DNA from: Sarcophilus harrisii
Taxonomy: Eukaryota; Chordata; Mammalia; Dasyuromorphia; Dasyuridae
Assembly: GCF_902635505.1 (NCBI RefSeq)
Contig: NC_045431.1
Location: 15,593,001 to 15,657,000, forward strand
Direction: 5' to 3'
DNA: 64,000 bases
How positions within the stretch are numbered: position 1 is the stretch's first letter; each line of letters starts with the position of its first letter. Positions 1-11,999 of the stretch are shown piece after piece. The notes beneath the pieces are model-generated. The model searched no databases and had not been told where the DNA came from. It was given only the letters and a program-made list of their open reading frames with translations. Made by a program: the position numbers and the translations under genes.

Positions 1-60
1 TATCTATCTATCTAGTATTTATAAATAAATAAATATAAAAGACCCCTTTGACTGATTTAG
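1..60. repeat. TATC / AAAT simple repeat
   Basis: The window opens inside a TATC tetranucleotide run followed by an AAAT-rich stretch. It is truncated by the window edge, so its full length is unknown. Confidence 0.8.
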
Positions 61-600
61 GGCATGCATGAAGAGGAGTAACACAAAATAAAACCAGAAA
101 GATAGGTGGGGCCACAACTGTGGAGGGCTTTGAATAATAGACTGAGGAGTTTGTATTTTATCCTAGAGGTAATTAGGGGACAGTGAAGATTTCTGAGTAG
201 AGGAGTGAAATGATAAAATCTTTATTTTATAAATAGCAATTTGGCCATAATGTAGAAGTGGGAGGGGGAAAATTGGAGGCAGGGAGACAAATTAACAGAT
301 TATTGATGATACCAAAGGTTGGGGAAATAGAATCAACAAGACTTAGCAAGTGATTAGTTGTCAGGGTTAAGGGCAATATTATGGATGACTATAAGGTGGT
401 AAACCTGGGTAGTTGGAATTGGTATTAGTGCTATCAAAAGAAATGGGCAAGTTTGGAGGGGGAATGGGTTTGGGAGAAAATCTTATATTTCTTTCTGGAC
501 ATGTTGAGTCTGAGATGCCTTTGGGGTATCCAAGAGGATATGTCCATTAGGCATTAGGCAATATACAGGCCTGTAGTTAAAGCTTTCTTTCATTTATAAT
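61..600. repeat. ancient interspersed repeat, family not named
   Basis: The text reads like a very old dispersed mammalian repeat. It has a 'gaggagtttgtattttatcc' type start, then 'aggagtgaaatgat', and later a 'ggacatgttgag' phrase, a pattern I know from degraded mammalian interspersed repeats. I cannot name the family and see no coding potential. Confidence 0.35.
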
Positions 601-1164
601 AAGAAATTGCCTTTTTCTTTTGCTTCACCAATGGCCAATTCACTAATTTTCTCAAAATAACCTGTAAGGCTGGTTCTGTAAGTATGTAAGATCTCCAAAG
701 ATGAGAAAACTGAGGCTCAAGAGATTGTGGTATATGCCCAGAAATTGGTATACTCTTTGGAGATTAGTGGTTCAGTTTATAGATGCTTTCAAGCTTCTCT
801 CTTCCCTCTTTACTTGATTAGACTGCCCTGGTAGGCACTGAGCTCTCTGTTACTATAGATGTTCAAGTAAAAACTGGTTAAGTATTTGTGGGAATGTCAT
901 AGAGATGATTTATATTTTCAGGAAAGGGTTGACCCAGATGAATCTTGAAATCCCTCCCACTTCTATAATTCTATGACATCTACAGCCTGCAACTTCTAGA
1001 ACCTTCAATCTCTTTGTAGAAAGAAAGCTAAGATTCATAATAAACGGTAGTATTGGGTCCAGAGAGAGCTGTCCCTACCAAGTTTGGATTCCCTACTTGA
1101 GGTTATGTTTCCTAGAAGTAAACTCTGATGAACACCATGCTCTGGCATGACTTAATATTGTAAA
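601..1164. other. no gene seen; weak MIR-like pieces
   Basis: No coding signal is visible. Around 690-770 a MIR-like phrase (gatgagaaaactgaggctca) is present, and 930-985 is another short SINE-like patch. Confidence 0.4.
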
Positions 1165-2170
1165 ATGCAAAATTGACAATTTTGATTATGTTAAATTAAA
1201 AAGTTAAAAAAAGTTAAAAAGTTAAATTAAAAAATTAAAAAAAATGTACAAACAAAATCAATGCAGCCAAAATTAGAAGGAAAGCAGAAAGCTGGGAATT
1301 TTATATTTTAATATCCAGTGTTTTTGATAAAGACCTCATTTCTAACATATATAGAAAATTGACTCAAATTGTATAAGAACACAAGTTATTTCCCAATTGA
1401 TAAATAGTCAAATCATATGAAGAGAAAATTTTCAGATGAAGAAATTAAAGCCATCTATATCATATGAAAAAATGCTGTAAATCACTATTGATCAGAGAAA
1501 TGCAAATTACGACAATTCTGACTTAACTCTTACAAATGACAGGAAAAGATAATGACGAATGTTGGAGGGGATGTGGGAAAACTGGAACTCTAAATGTATT
1601 AGAGTTGTTGGTGGAATTGTGAACCAAATCCAACCATTCTGGGGAGCAATTTGGAACCAAGCCCAAATGACTATCAAACTGTGCATGTTCTTTGATTCAG
1701 CAATATCTCTACTGGGTCTGTATCCCTAGGAGATCATAAAAAAGGAGAGAAGGACCCATATGTACAAAAATGTTTGTGGCAGCCCTTTTTTTGTAGTGAC
1801 AAAGAACTGAAAATTGAGTGGACCATCAGTTAGGGAATGCTGATTACTTTATGGCATTTGAATGTGGTGGAATACTATTGTTCTAAAAGAAATAATCAGC
1901 AGGCTGATTCCAGAAAGGCCTGAAGCGACTTACATGAACTGATGCTGAGTGAAGTGAGCAGAACTAAGAGAACATTGTACAGAACAACAAGATGGTGCTT
2001 TTCAACAATGAGGTGATTCGAGGCAATTCCAATAGACTTGAGTTGGAGAGAGCCATCTGCATTTAGGAAGAGACAGTGGAGACTGAATGTGGATCAAAAC
2101 ATAGGATTTTCACCTTTAGGGTGTTGTTTGCTTGTTTTTTTTCTTTTTCTTTTTCTTTTTTTTTTTGGTG
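1165..2170 (+). mobile_element. L1 LINE, 5'-truncated (ORF2 3' end plus 3' UTR)
   Basis: This is the 3' end of an L1. It contains the ORF2 tail phrases typical of marsupial L1s: 'cccaattgataaat' near 1395, 'gagaaatgcaaatta' near 1496, 'ggaggggatgtgggaaaact' at 1564 and 'ccaaccattctgg' near 1630. A 3' UTR with 'gaactgatgctgagtgaagt' (1938) and a pyrimidine-rich end follow. Numerous differences from the remembered consensus make it inactive and fairly old. Confidence 0.8.
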
Positions 2171-3030
2171 GAGAGAAGTGGGCAAGAGGGTAGGGAGAAG
2201 TACCCTATAAACCTTGAAGTCTAAACAAATGTCAGACTTTAGTATTAATCCCTTCTGAACCTGATCAACCACCAGATAGCTTTGTGGTCCCCAAATATGC
2301 TACTTCTGACCATAAAAGGGAAAAATAAGACTATCACTTAGGGATTAATGCACAAAGAGATATGTATAGTTATATCCACACATGCATGTGTGTGTATAGG
2401 CATTCTGGATGTCCCTGCTGTGTCTCCTTCTATAATTAAATTAATTTATCTCATGACTGAACTAATTATAACATATTAGAGAGCCCAGAAACCTTCATGA
2501 ATGTGACTTATTGTTGAGAAACGTTCTGGCAATTTTTACAGGTGTGTAGATTGAAGTACAAAATATTGGAAACAGAGTACTACACTTAGATGTAGAGGAC
2601 CTGGTCTCTGATACTACCTGGATGAAGATGAATCAATCTCTGCTTCTCTGAGCTTCATTCCTCCTCTCCAAAATGGCAGTTAGGGGTTTGGACTCCAAAT
2701 CTCTGGTCCTGGGCTCCCACGGAGGCTCAAGGGACTTGCCTTCGGTTGGAACAAGAAGGAAAATCCAGACTATGTAGCGATCCTGCTGCTGTGCAGGGAA
2801 GCTGGTTTGGAAATAATGAGTCTACAAAAATGACTGGGCTTCCTTTGTGACCTCCAACCTGCCTCTATTCAATCAGTCAGCAATACTGGGTACTTGCATT
2901 GTGCTGAGCTCTAAGAAAGTGGGAGGTAGTAAAGAGATAAGGAAGGTAGATAAGAAATAGTCTTTGGCTTTTAAGAATTTATAGCTGAATGAGAGACACT
3001 AGATTGATGCATATGCATTTAACATGGGGT
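2171..3030. other. no gene seen; SINE-like patches
   Basis: No exon or RNA gene is recognisable. About 2600-2700 looks like the tail of a tRNA-derived SINE and about 2870-2960 is MIR-like. Confidence 0.35.
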
Positions 3031-3055
3031 GTGTGTATAGGGGTGTGTATGTTAA

Positions 3056-3097
<42 letters not shown>

Positions 3098-3170
3098 GGG
3101 AAAGGAAGAAAAGGAAGCAGGGAGGCAGGAAAGAGGGAGGGAAGGAGAAAAGGAGGGAGGAAATAAGAAC
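3030..3170. repeat. (TG)n microsatellite followed by purine-rich tract
   Basis: A TG run at about 3057-3095 is followed by an A/G-only stretch to about 3170. Long open frames here on both strands are products of the simple sequence. Confidence 0.9.
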
Positions 3171-3479
3171 CCCTGGAGAAAAATTAGTGGAGAAAAATGA
3201 GGCTACTTTCAGTGAAGGAATAGAAAAGCTTAGTTTTTTTAAAGTCAAAATTCATAGCAGGATTTCAATAGAAAGTAAACTCATTGAGGGAAGCCCTTTT
3301 TTACTTTTACTTTTTGTTTTTCCCAATGTCTAATAGAGAGCATTGCACATAGCTGGGGCTTAGTAACTCTTTGTTGAATTGAAGTCAATTAAAGGTAACA
3401 TGTATAAACCTGTGAGAACACTTTCTTTATTGGGGCCGGTGCTAATTTTTAAGACATCCAAGGTATGGGTGGATCCTTC

Positions 3480-3850
3480 CTTTCTTTATTCATTCATTCA
3501 ACTAATATCTGTCAATCACCTACCTTGTGCTGACCTACCATGAGCCCTGTGAGTAACAGAGGCATCAGACAAAGCAGGGTTACATCACTACTGGAATCGT
3601 AGAATTTCAGAGCTGGGAGAATCATTACAAGTCATCTGGTCCATGCAAGAATCTCTTCTTTAACAGCCTTTGAAAGGTGTTTATCTATCCTTTGCTTGAG
3701 TACTTTTGGTAACAGGAAACTCACCGCTTTATAAAGCAGACCATTTCTTTTGTGTATACCTTTGGTTGTTAGAAAATTCATCTTTACACTGAGCCATTTT
3801 CTCCCTAGAGCTTAGATTCATTGATTCTTTTGTTTTCTAGAAGAGTACAT
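3480..3850 (-). mobile_element. MIR fragment then L3/CR1 LINE relic
   Basis: A MIR-like 'tttattcattcattcaacta' start is followed by text matching the antisense of a CR1/L3 3' end: 'gagtacttttggtaacagga', 'actcaccgctttataaagca' and 'ggttgttagaaaattcatc'. The block from about 3640 to 4000 has a paralogue at 59990-60560. Confidence 0.55.
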
Positions 3851-4000
3851 TAAAAATTCCATTTTTTCCTAGATGCTAGCCTTTCCAATAGGTACACAAC
3901 AGCTAGTTTGAGAAATAGATAAATTGCTAGCCTTGGATCCAGGACTTCCTAAGTTCAAATCCTGTCTCAAATACTGACTTAATGAAAGCTAAAAAAGGTC
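3640..4000. repeat. paralogous block A (partner at 59990-60560)
   Basis: Sequence from the L3 relic through the phrase 'ctttccaataggtac' near 3885 and into a SINE-like segment matches 59990-60560 at about 85% by eye. The 60-kb copy contains an extra SINE (60177-60317) that is absent here; the empty site lies around 3770-3783. Confidence 0.6.
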
Positions 4001-4125
4001 TCAGAAGGACAAGAGAATAGACACTGATATGGTGATCAAGCCCTAAGATCAGCTAATAAAATGTTTCCCTTTTCTAAGGGCAGCTGGATAGTGCAGTGGA
4101 TAGAGCTCAGTCAGTCTACAGACAT
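3900..4125 (+). mobile_element. tRNA-derived SINE fragments
   Basis: Two SINE pieces are visible. 3930-3985 carries a degraded 'ttcaaatcctgtctcaaata' B-box region, and 4078-4125 carries the typical head 'gggcagctggatagtgcagt'. Confidence 0.55.
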
Positions 4126-6540
4126 TTCTTGAGCTGCAACTATAACCAGAGTTCTAACCCTGGGATCTGTGAACTTCCCTTTAAAATATTTTTGATAATT
4201 GATTATATCTTTGAATTCTATTCATTTTATATTTTTCATTTAAGAACATTGTCCTGAGAAGGGCTCCCTCAGCTTCACCAGAATGCCAAAGGGGACTTGA
4301 GTCATAAAAAAAGGGCCAGATTTGCAAAGGGTGCAGAGGGTGAAGGAGACACAAAGTTTGTGGGACCTTATACAAGTCACTTCTTGGTCCCAATGACATC
4401 ACAGAAGAAGCTGGAATGCTCAATGCTCCCATTCATATATGAACTATGCATCTTATTTCATTGACTCTGTTCTTCTAGTGGATTCTCTCCAGTCTTTAAG
4501 ATTTGTGGAAGTTTGAGGTTTTGTACCATAGGTACATTTAGAGTTAGCCTTCCAGCCTGTCTCAAGCCAGTAGTTCCTGGAATTAATTTCCCAAGAAATG
4601 ACTTACCTGTAAGTAAACTACTATTTTCATTAGCCAGATCCAGACTGTGAACTGCCTTATGGGTAGTATAGTACCTGAAACTGCCAAAGTCTTCTGCTGG
4701 GATCCAGTAAACACTGGGCTGGATCTCTGTGCTCCTGAGAGTGACAAAGAACCTACAATCCTAGAGGCCTTAGAGGTCATTTTACAGATGAGACTGACCC
4801 GGGGAAAAGCTGAGTGACGTGTCCAGATCCATAGGCAGCAAGTGTGTTCCACACTAGGGGGCTCTCTAAGGACCCAACAACAGGAGCAATGGGGGGCAGT
4901 GCAGGTGATGAATTTAAGCTTGATCTCCAGAATTTCCTAACACCTTGGCAGAATGTAATGGGCTGCCTGAGGAGAGAGGACATTGTCCAAGTAGAATTAA
5001 GAACACTGGCTGGGGCTTCCCTTGCAGATAGAGATTGGGCTGGATGGCCTCTGGAGTTCCTTGCCTTCCTGAAACCCTGGGATTCTGGGACTTCTAAGTT
5101 CCCTGCCAGCTCCAAGTGTGCTCTCACGCTGCCTTCCATCATTAAAATGCACCTGCCAGCTAAAGGAATCTGCTCTTGTAGGTTATTTCCAGGGTGTTTT
5201 CCTTTCCAGGTAACTTGTATCTTAGCTCCAAGAAGTAATTTGTGTAGGAGGAGTTTAAGTTCCCCCAGACCTATCAGGGAGTCTGGGAGTCCCCTACTAG
5301 TCTTGCAGAGCAAAGCCCAGAAAGAAGCTAGAAGGAGGGAAGCCCCACACTTGCTAGCCGTCTTCTGGGCCCACACTTAAATCCACTTTGTCCCTCATTT
5401 AAGTAATAAGTGAAGAATTTGATTGAGCAGGGTCACACAATCTGATTTCAGACCTCTTGCTGAGACCCTAAATCTCCAGGGTTAAAGATTTTTTAAAGCT
5501 AAAACAAAAAGCCACATATTTCACACCTTCACCCTCCCAAATGTTGAAATGGTTGGAGCTTTTTTTTTTTTCCCCTTAAAAAATGACAATTTGCAGGAGG
5601 TAGAAGCTTCAGGGGAGAAAATGTACAAAGTTTTTTGGTTTTGGTTTTTTTCTCTTAAACTTTTCCTCTTGACATCAGAGGGGAAAAGCAGAGACGGGGA
5701 AGTCTGCTGTTTCTGGGCCTCAGGCCTAGAGAGTCAGTGCACTCTTGCTGAAAGGAGCCCCTCAGCTGGCTTTGGACCTCAGCTGGAGGAGCGGCAGGAG
5801 ACCATCGGGGCAGAAATGATCAAGTACCACTTTTGATGCCATAGCCTCCTATCCAGACTCTAAGTTGTAAAGTCCTTCAAAGACCTTATACTTGACTAAA
5901 AGTCCCCTCTAAGAACCTAAGACTGAGCTTCCAGCCTTTGCTTGCCTTCTGGGGCTGCTTCTACTTTCAGAAAGCTGTAATGGAGTCTGGAAAACCTATT
6001 ACACAGAGGGCCACAAAGGAAGGGCTGCAGGGGAGGATGCTGGGTCTGCCTGTGAGACTTGGGAATGGGACCTGTTGATCTTACCTCCGGGTCTCATTTC
6101 CTACCAGGCATTTCCCCCGAGCTTTTGGATGTGGGGAGGGAGCTGGGAGCAGAGCTGGGCAGAGAGGAGCAGCAGGCACTGGGTGGTAGAGTGGATACTG
6201 CCTGGGCCGGGAGCTCCAACCCAGCCTTCCAGGCTTCCCAGGGGGCTTGTCCCAGGCCCAATTACCAAGCGCACGAGGTCAGATATGAAGTCGGGCCTCC
6301 CCAGCTTCAGGCCCTGCCCTGAGCTCTGCCCACTGCACTTCCCGGCTGCCCCTGGACAACAGCTGCCCATGGGGAATAGACGCTGTTCCTGGGGGCGAAG
6401 GAAGGAAGTATCTGTTTTCAGCAATCACTGAACATTAAGTCCCTTCTAAAGCCCGGGTTAGGGGAGCTCCTGCTTAGCTTAGGCCGTGCGGGGGGAGAGG
6501 ATCCGCGAGTCAAGAAGTAAGCAGAGGTGAGAGTTCCTTC
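4126..6540. other. no gene seen upstream of copy 1
   Basis: Long open frames occur on both strands at 4777-5380, but they overlap each other, have no recognisable domain and sit partly in a MIR-like stretch (about 4740-4860). I see no exon of ANAPC4, the gene expected upstream of SLC34A2 in mammals. Confidence 0.45.
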
Positions 6541-6544
6541 TTGG

Positions 6545-6690
6545 TAAGGACAGGCATTTATTAAACACCTCCTATGTGCCAGGCGCTCTGCCAAGCGCTT
6601 CACAAATCTTACTTAAAATCCTCACACGGCCCAGGGCGGCGGGGGCTGCTAGTTCCCCATTTTCCAAAAGAGAAAACATAACCATATAAA
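6545..6690 (+). mobile_element. MIR/THER-type SINE
   Basis: Contains 'caggcatttattaaacacct', 'tatgtgccaggcgctctgcc' and 'aagcgcttcacaaatc', the standard core-SINE phrase order. Confidence 0.8.
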
Positions 6691-7354
6691 TACCCGAGGT
6701 CCATGGGGTGGAGGGAGAAGCGGGGAAGAGGGGACCAGGGAGGCTTCATATTGCAAGCGGTGCCAGAGCAAAGCTTAGAAGGAAATTGGGGATTGATTCC
6801 GTGGGTCAGAGGGAGTAGAGAGTCCATGTCCAGGGCCGGAAACGGCCTGCACAAAGGCGTGGAGCTGGGGGGCTCGGGTCCCCTTGGGCAGGAGCCCGGG
6901 TGCGCAAGACCAGGACGCGATGGGTGCGCTCCTCTTGCGCCCTGTGCGCGTGTCGGGAGGTTGTGTGAGGGGAAAAGGATGCCGGGCACAAAGCAAATGC
7001 AGTACACTCCTGCCGGGCCTTATCCTTTGGGGTGGTGGTGGGGTGGGGTGGTTTGAACTTGAACTTGGACGGCTGGGACAGCCTTTGAATCTTGATCCTT
7101 TTCTTCACTGTGTGACTCTGGGCAAGTCACTGCCCTGAACCCTCAGAAAGAGAGGGGATAACATTCAAACCAACCTTTATCTTCCACCCCCACCCTGAGT
7201 GAGCTTCTGTGCTCCAGTGAGTGTGGGAAATGGCGCTGGGGGAAATCATGCGCCAGAGCAGAAAATCCCAGTAGGAGCTTCTTGGAGGCTGGGACTAAAT
7301 GGTCCGCTTGGGTCTGCGGTGCCCTAGTGCCCAGGGTGAGGCAGAGGCTTCGAG

Positions 7355-7560
7355 AAAGGGGACAGGCATTTATTAAACACTTCCTGTGTGCCGGGCACTG
7401 TGCTAAGCACTTTACAAACAACATCCGATTTATCATTCTCACCACAACCCTAGGTGGTGGGTGCTGTTATTATCCCATTTTACAGATGAGAAAATCAAAG
7501 CAGACAAGTTAGTGACTTGCTCAGAGTCACACATCCAGTAAGTGTGAGCAGACAGGTTTT
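7355..7560 (+). mobile_element. MIR/THER-type SINE
   Basis: Near full-length core-SINE: 'aggcatttattaaacacttc', 'gggcactgtgctaagcac', 'ttttacagatgagaaaatc', then the 'gtgacttgctcagagtcaca' tail. Confidence 0.85.
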
Positions 7561-8190
7561 CTTCTGCTAGCTCCTTCTGGGTAATTAATGGTTGTGTATT
7601 GTCCCACTGACTTTGGTCTTTACCCTCCACCTTTGATGCCCTTCTCCTGTGCATGAGATCTTCTCAGGATTTCATCTTCAGGAAGGTTCCAGACCAGATA
7701 TTATTCACTCTCAGAATGGTTCCACCCTCAACCAGTGTACCCCAACACCCCATCCACCTCTTCCTGCCCCCTGCTCTCTTCAGTTCTTTCCCCCACTGGA
7801 ATGGAAGCTCCTTGGGGTAAAAGTTATCTTCTTTTTTTTGGAGGGGCCTTGTATTTGTATCCCCAGGATTACCCAACAGATAAGTGCTTGATAAATTACT
7901 CTTGACTTGATTAATGACTAGGAAAAAGTGTTACCTCATAATCAAAATGAGAATGTGATCTTCCTCCCGAGAGGGGCTTTTTCTTTGTCTTTGAGTTCCA
8001 CAAGTCTAAAACAGACTAAGGGCTGCGATGAATGGCTGTTGATTGATGAATTGACCCATAAACTCAACCGAACTCCCCCCCACCAATTTTTCTTTGTTTT
8101 AAAGTTTCAAGGATAAGGCCTAATGTCAAGGCAACACATCCTCCAACTGAATACTAAGAGGATTCAGATTCTCTCTTTAATCTTATACCA
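7561..8190. other. no gene seen; one MIR-like tail
   Basis: Unique-looking DNA with a MIR-like tail at about 7795-7905 ('ggaatggaagctccttgggg'). No coding or RNA signal. Confidence 0.4.
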
Positions 8191-8193
8191 AGA

Positions 8194-8262
8194 TGGATCT
8201 GCCTGCCTGTCTGCCTACCTACCTACCTACCTACCTGTCTATCCATCCATCCACCTACTATT
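8194..8262. repeat. TGCC/TACC/ATCC tetranucleotide repeat
   Basis: Interrupted tetranucleotide repeat of the type CTGC-CTAC-CATC, directly upstream of the CpG island. Confidence 0.9.
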
Positions 8263-8843
8263 CCAGGTCTATTCCTGGCCTGGCAATGGTCGGGAAGCTC
8301 CCGCAACCACCTGCCGCGGCGCGGAGTGTGGGGCTTCGCCCTGGGCGAGCGTCCGCGCCTGGCTGGGGGAACACCTTTGTTGGGAAAGGCTTTGTGCGGG
8401 GATTTCTCCTCGGCTTGCCTCTTTGATCCCACTCTCCCGCTTTGCTTTTAAGTTGGCCCATAAATGCCGATCGCCAGAGATTAAGCGCGAAGGAGCGCGG
8501 GGAGCCGTGTGGGAACCCCGCGGCTTCTGGGGAAGAAACTTTCGGAGCGCAGAGGCAGCCTCGGGGCGCCCCCCGGCCTCTCCTTCCCCCCCGCCCCCCG
8601 CGCCCGGAGTCTCTGGAGTTGGGGGTGGCTGAGTCTGGCTTCTCGGCTCTTCTCTCAGGGGAATGGCCGGCACGAGAGAGAACCCCGGGGTCCGACAGCC
8701 CAGAGCGCGGGAGCAGCCGGGCGGCCGTCCCGAGGCCCGAGCCCCCGTGCGCCGGACAGGGGAGGCCGGGCCCACTGAGGGGTGGGAAGCGCAGTGGGCG
8801 CCGCGGGCGGGCGCCGGCTCGAGCTTTGCGCAACCCCTCCCTC

Positions 8844-8850
8844 TTTATAA
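8844..8850 (+). promoter_or_regulatory. TATA box of SLC34A2 copy 1
   Basis: TTTATAA preceded by a C-rich run (cccctccctc) and followed by GC-rich sequence. It lies about 65 bases upstream of a good splice donor, so transcription should start near 8874. The assignment rests on position and motif only. Confidence 0.6.
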
Positions 8851-8873
8851 GGGCGGCCCGAGCAGGGCCGCGG

Positions 8874-8915
8874 GTCATTGCTCCCAGGTCCTCAGCCGCG
8901 ACAGCAGGCGCACAG
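8874..8915 (+). other. SLC34A2: SLC34A2 copy 1 exon 1 (5' UTR, non-coding)
   Basis: Inferred from the TATA box and the donor at 8916 (cacag|gtgagt). Human SLC34A2 also has a short non-coding first exon followed by a long intron 1. The 5' end is approximate; the donor is a perfect consensus. Confidence 0.6.
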
Positions 8916-9339
8916 GTGAGTGCGGGTGGGCGGGCCAGGGCCGGGCCCGGGGCCGCCTCCCCATCCCTCCCGAGCTGGCTCCTGCGGCCCGGCTCCGGCA
9001 GCTCCGGCCGGGGGGAAGGGCCGGGCCCACGGGGCATCCCGAGCAGCGGGAGTGGGGAGCGGCCGGGAAGCTCCTCACCGCCGCCCAAACTTTCGGCTTT
9101 CGGCTCCTTACTCATCTGGCCACTGAAGTCCGGGCTCCCAGACCCCCGGAAGGGTTTCTGACGCACCCCAACCCCCCCCCCCGAGTTTTCAGACCCCGCC
9201 AGGAAAGGAGGGACCTCCGAGGGCTGGCTGCCCGCTCCCCCTGGGAGGAGGATTTGCTCCGCGGTGGAGAGCGGAGAGTCCCGGAGCTGGCACTTGGCAG
9301 CAGCTGCGGGACAGATGGGGGCCAGGAGGCGGGCTTGGG

Positions 9340-11640
9340 GGAGGCAGGTTTTATGGGGGAACGTGCCCAGGGGAAGGGTCGATCCGCCTGGATGTCAGAG
9401 CAGCAGCTTCTGGGAGCGCAGGAGGTGAGGGCAGCAGGCTCATTTATCCAACATTTTAAGGCGGTTGATGGCAAGGATGGCCTGAGGGAGCAGAAGTTAG
9501 GCTGTGGAGGCAGAGGACCTGCTACTTCCCACCTGGGAGACCCCGGGACTCCTCCTTGAGCAGCCTCAGTTCCCTCATTTATAAAATGATAATATCAATC
9601 TAGGCGATTTTAAAGGTTTCCCTCCTTAGATCCTGGGTATTCTTTGCTTAACACTAGTGCTGGAGGGGAGCTCGGGGATAAATTCGGAATAACATCCCTG
9701 ACGGAGTGAGCCTCAACTGCCTCCTCTGTAAAATGGGGATACGGTTGTGATGAAACTATTTTGCCAATTCTGTGAGATCTAAAGAAACCGTAAACTCAAG
9801 AGCTGGAAGGGCTTTTTGTCTAGCCCGGACCTTGCATTTCACAGACGTGGAAACTGCCAGGGAAGTTCGGTAAGCTGCCGCACAACCTGCCGCCCAGCTA
9901 GTGTAGACTGAATTTGAGCTGAGTGTGGGCGGTTCCTTATCCAGTGTCCTTTCGGCTGTGGCTTTACCTGTTTGCATCTCTTCTCCCGTTTAAAAGAGAA
10001 AAACCCAAAGCATTTCCCGCTCCTGATCTTTGGCAGGTCGATCCATTTGGTGGCGTCTTGGCTTAGCTGCGTGTTTGTTCATTGTCTGAAGCCTTCCAGA
10101 AATGCTCTTCCCTCCCTCCCCTCCCCCACTGTTTAGTCACCTCTCCTAGGTTTCTCTAGGGAAGTCGAGGTGACCAAGAACACCATTCTATTGTTTCAGA
10201 TCAATAGATTGTTATCTCCTTCACTGTGCCAACTATACGCTGAATGGAGATTTTTTTTTAAGTTTAGTATTTGGGGCAAAGAAAGGTGGGTTTTGCCATG
10301 TTGTTTGAAAATCTAAAATAATTGCATTTTCCTTTGCTCTCTTACTTCATTGTAATATGTGCTTAGTAGTGTCACTATGAACCTGTTATTGCTTTTAAAA
10401 GCCAACAATACTCCATTCATTTATTTAATGGAGAGAGAGGGCTGTAGCTCTGAACTCCTGTATACTGCTGAAATTTGAAATGCTATGTGATTTTATTTTA
10501 TTTTGCCAAACTAAAAAATAAAAACATCAAAAAAATCAGATGAAATTAGAGACTTTTGACTTATAATTTAGGAGGGAAGATTTGAAAAAAATCTATTGTA
10601 CTTGTGATTCAGTGAAAGTCTTGATGATTTTTCTATTTCATCTGCATCTTCCCTCTCTGATACCTATGTTATCAGAATTCATTCTCTCTATGGCTGGCTC
10701 ATTTTGTTTGAACAATCATATGTTGCTCTTTTCTTAGAGGGAGTGATTCCCTCACTGTTGGTCAGGCTAGAATCATGGAACCCCACTCTCTGATCTGCCA
10801 AAGTGACCTGCTCTTTCTCTCTTTTATGATAGAAAAGTTCCATGGGAATCTAATCACATGTGTAAAATGCTATAAATGTTAACAATTATGAGTCTGTCTA
10901 CCTTTCCTCATGGCTTAAGTAGGATAAAGATTTTTCTTTCTCTTTGACAAACATAAAAACTGACTCAGAAGGAAGATACTTGCCTAGGGCCACGTGGCTA
11001 GCCAGTAAGGGTTGGATCTGAGCCCAGGTCTTTTAACAATTGTCCAGAATAGTTTTCGGCAGGAGAACAAGAATAGTTAGAATTCAAATCATCATGAAAC
11101 TTAGTCTTGCTCCTCTCCTTTCCTGGCAGACCTATTTCTTGGAACTGTAAACCAGTTTTGAGTTAGAGCTGGAAAGGACTCCAGTGGTCAAGTCTAATTC
11201 TGTCATCTTACAGCTGACAAGCCTGACACCCAGGGGTGGTAAGTGATTCTCCCAAGATGATCAGCAGAAGAATTAGGGTCTCCTGTCTCCAGAAGTTATG
11301 TTCTTTCCACTGTTCCCACACTGCTTCTTCTTTCCTTTTTCTCCTCTATTCAATGCTTAGTAAGAAAAGTTCCCAGTTATGGAGTGACGGAAAAGAGCTG
11401 AGGAAAGGTGGGGATTACTTCCTGGCCAATTTGAGGTTTACCTGGCCATTTTAGAATGAAGGCAGGTCTGTGCCTTGGGAAGGTAAAAGAGACAAGAGTG
11501 TGAGAAATCCTGAGGGAGGGGAACATGTCAGAAGAATCAGGATTTATTAAATAGGAAATCTCATTGCACTGAAAATACCCAGCCAGATTTACCCTATACT
11601 TCGTTCCAAAAAATCCAGTCTGGGTCATTTAGCATTCCAT
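9340..11640. other. intron 1 (5' part): old SINE pieces, otherwise unique
   Basis: SINE-tail fragments lie at about 9550-9600 and 9700-9750, a MIR at about 9780-9960, and another MIR-like patch at about 10960-11035. The segment at 9445-9600 has a counterpart at about 48785-48900 upstream of copy 2. No exon seen. Confidence 0.5.
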
Positions 11641-11649
11641 CCATCCCAC

Positions 11650-11995
11650 AGTGTAGACAATTTGCTAATCAATCAATCAGTCATCATTTATTAAAGAGTC
11701 ACCTACTAAATAGGGGGTAACTAGGTGGTTCAGTGGATAGAGCACCTAGCCTGGTATCAGGTAGATCTGAGTCCAAGACTGGACTCAGGCACTTGCCAGA
11801 TGAGTGACTTTGGGTGCATCACTTACTCTCTCTTTGCCTTAATCCCCTGGAGAAGGGTATGCCTCCCGACTCTAACCCTAAATCACTCCAGTATCTTTGC
11901 CAAAAAAAAACCCCATGACTAGTATTGGTGTTCTGTGATTTCACAATGTCAGAGAGAGTTGGAAATGACTGACCAACTGGAAAATAACAAAACAC
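11650..11995 (+). mobile_element. tRNA-headed SINE with RTE-type tail
   Basis: The head 'taactaggtggttcagtgga' and 'tagagcacctagcc' are followed by a degraded B box. The tail 'ctccagtatctttgcc', an A-run and a 'gagagttggaaatgactga' end match the marsupial SINE type whose 3' end derives from an RTE LINE. A short MIR-like piece precedes it. Confidence 0.75.
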
Positions 11996-11999
11996 TTCC

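Larger units (their letters stand above)
8290..9330. promoter_or_regulatory. CpG island at the SLC34A2 copy 1 promoter
   Basis: About 1 kb of very GC-rich, CpG-dense sequence surrounded by AT-rich DNA. It contains the TATA element and non-coding exon 1, and it explains the long overlapping open frames on both strands here (for example 8258-9166 minus), which have no domain content. Confidence 0.85.

Noticed and set aside
4777-5380. Mirror open frames of about 180-200 codons on both strands
   Set aside because: No recognisable protein, partly over a SINE-like stretch, no matching exon structure. Read as chance.
1-8200. 3' end of ANAPC4, expected upstream by mammalian synteny
   Set aside because: No exon or protein fragment that I could recognise; it probably lies further left.
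8258-9166. Long overlapping open frames on both strands (up to 302 codons)
   Set aside because: They lie in a CpG island, where stop codons are rare. They are Pro/Arg/Gly/Ala-rich, overlap each other in several frames and contain no domain.
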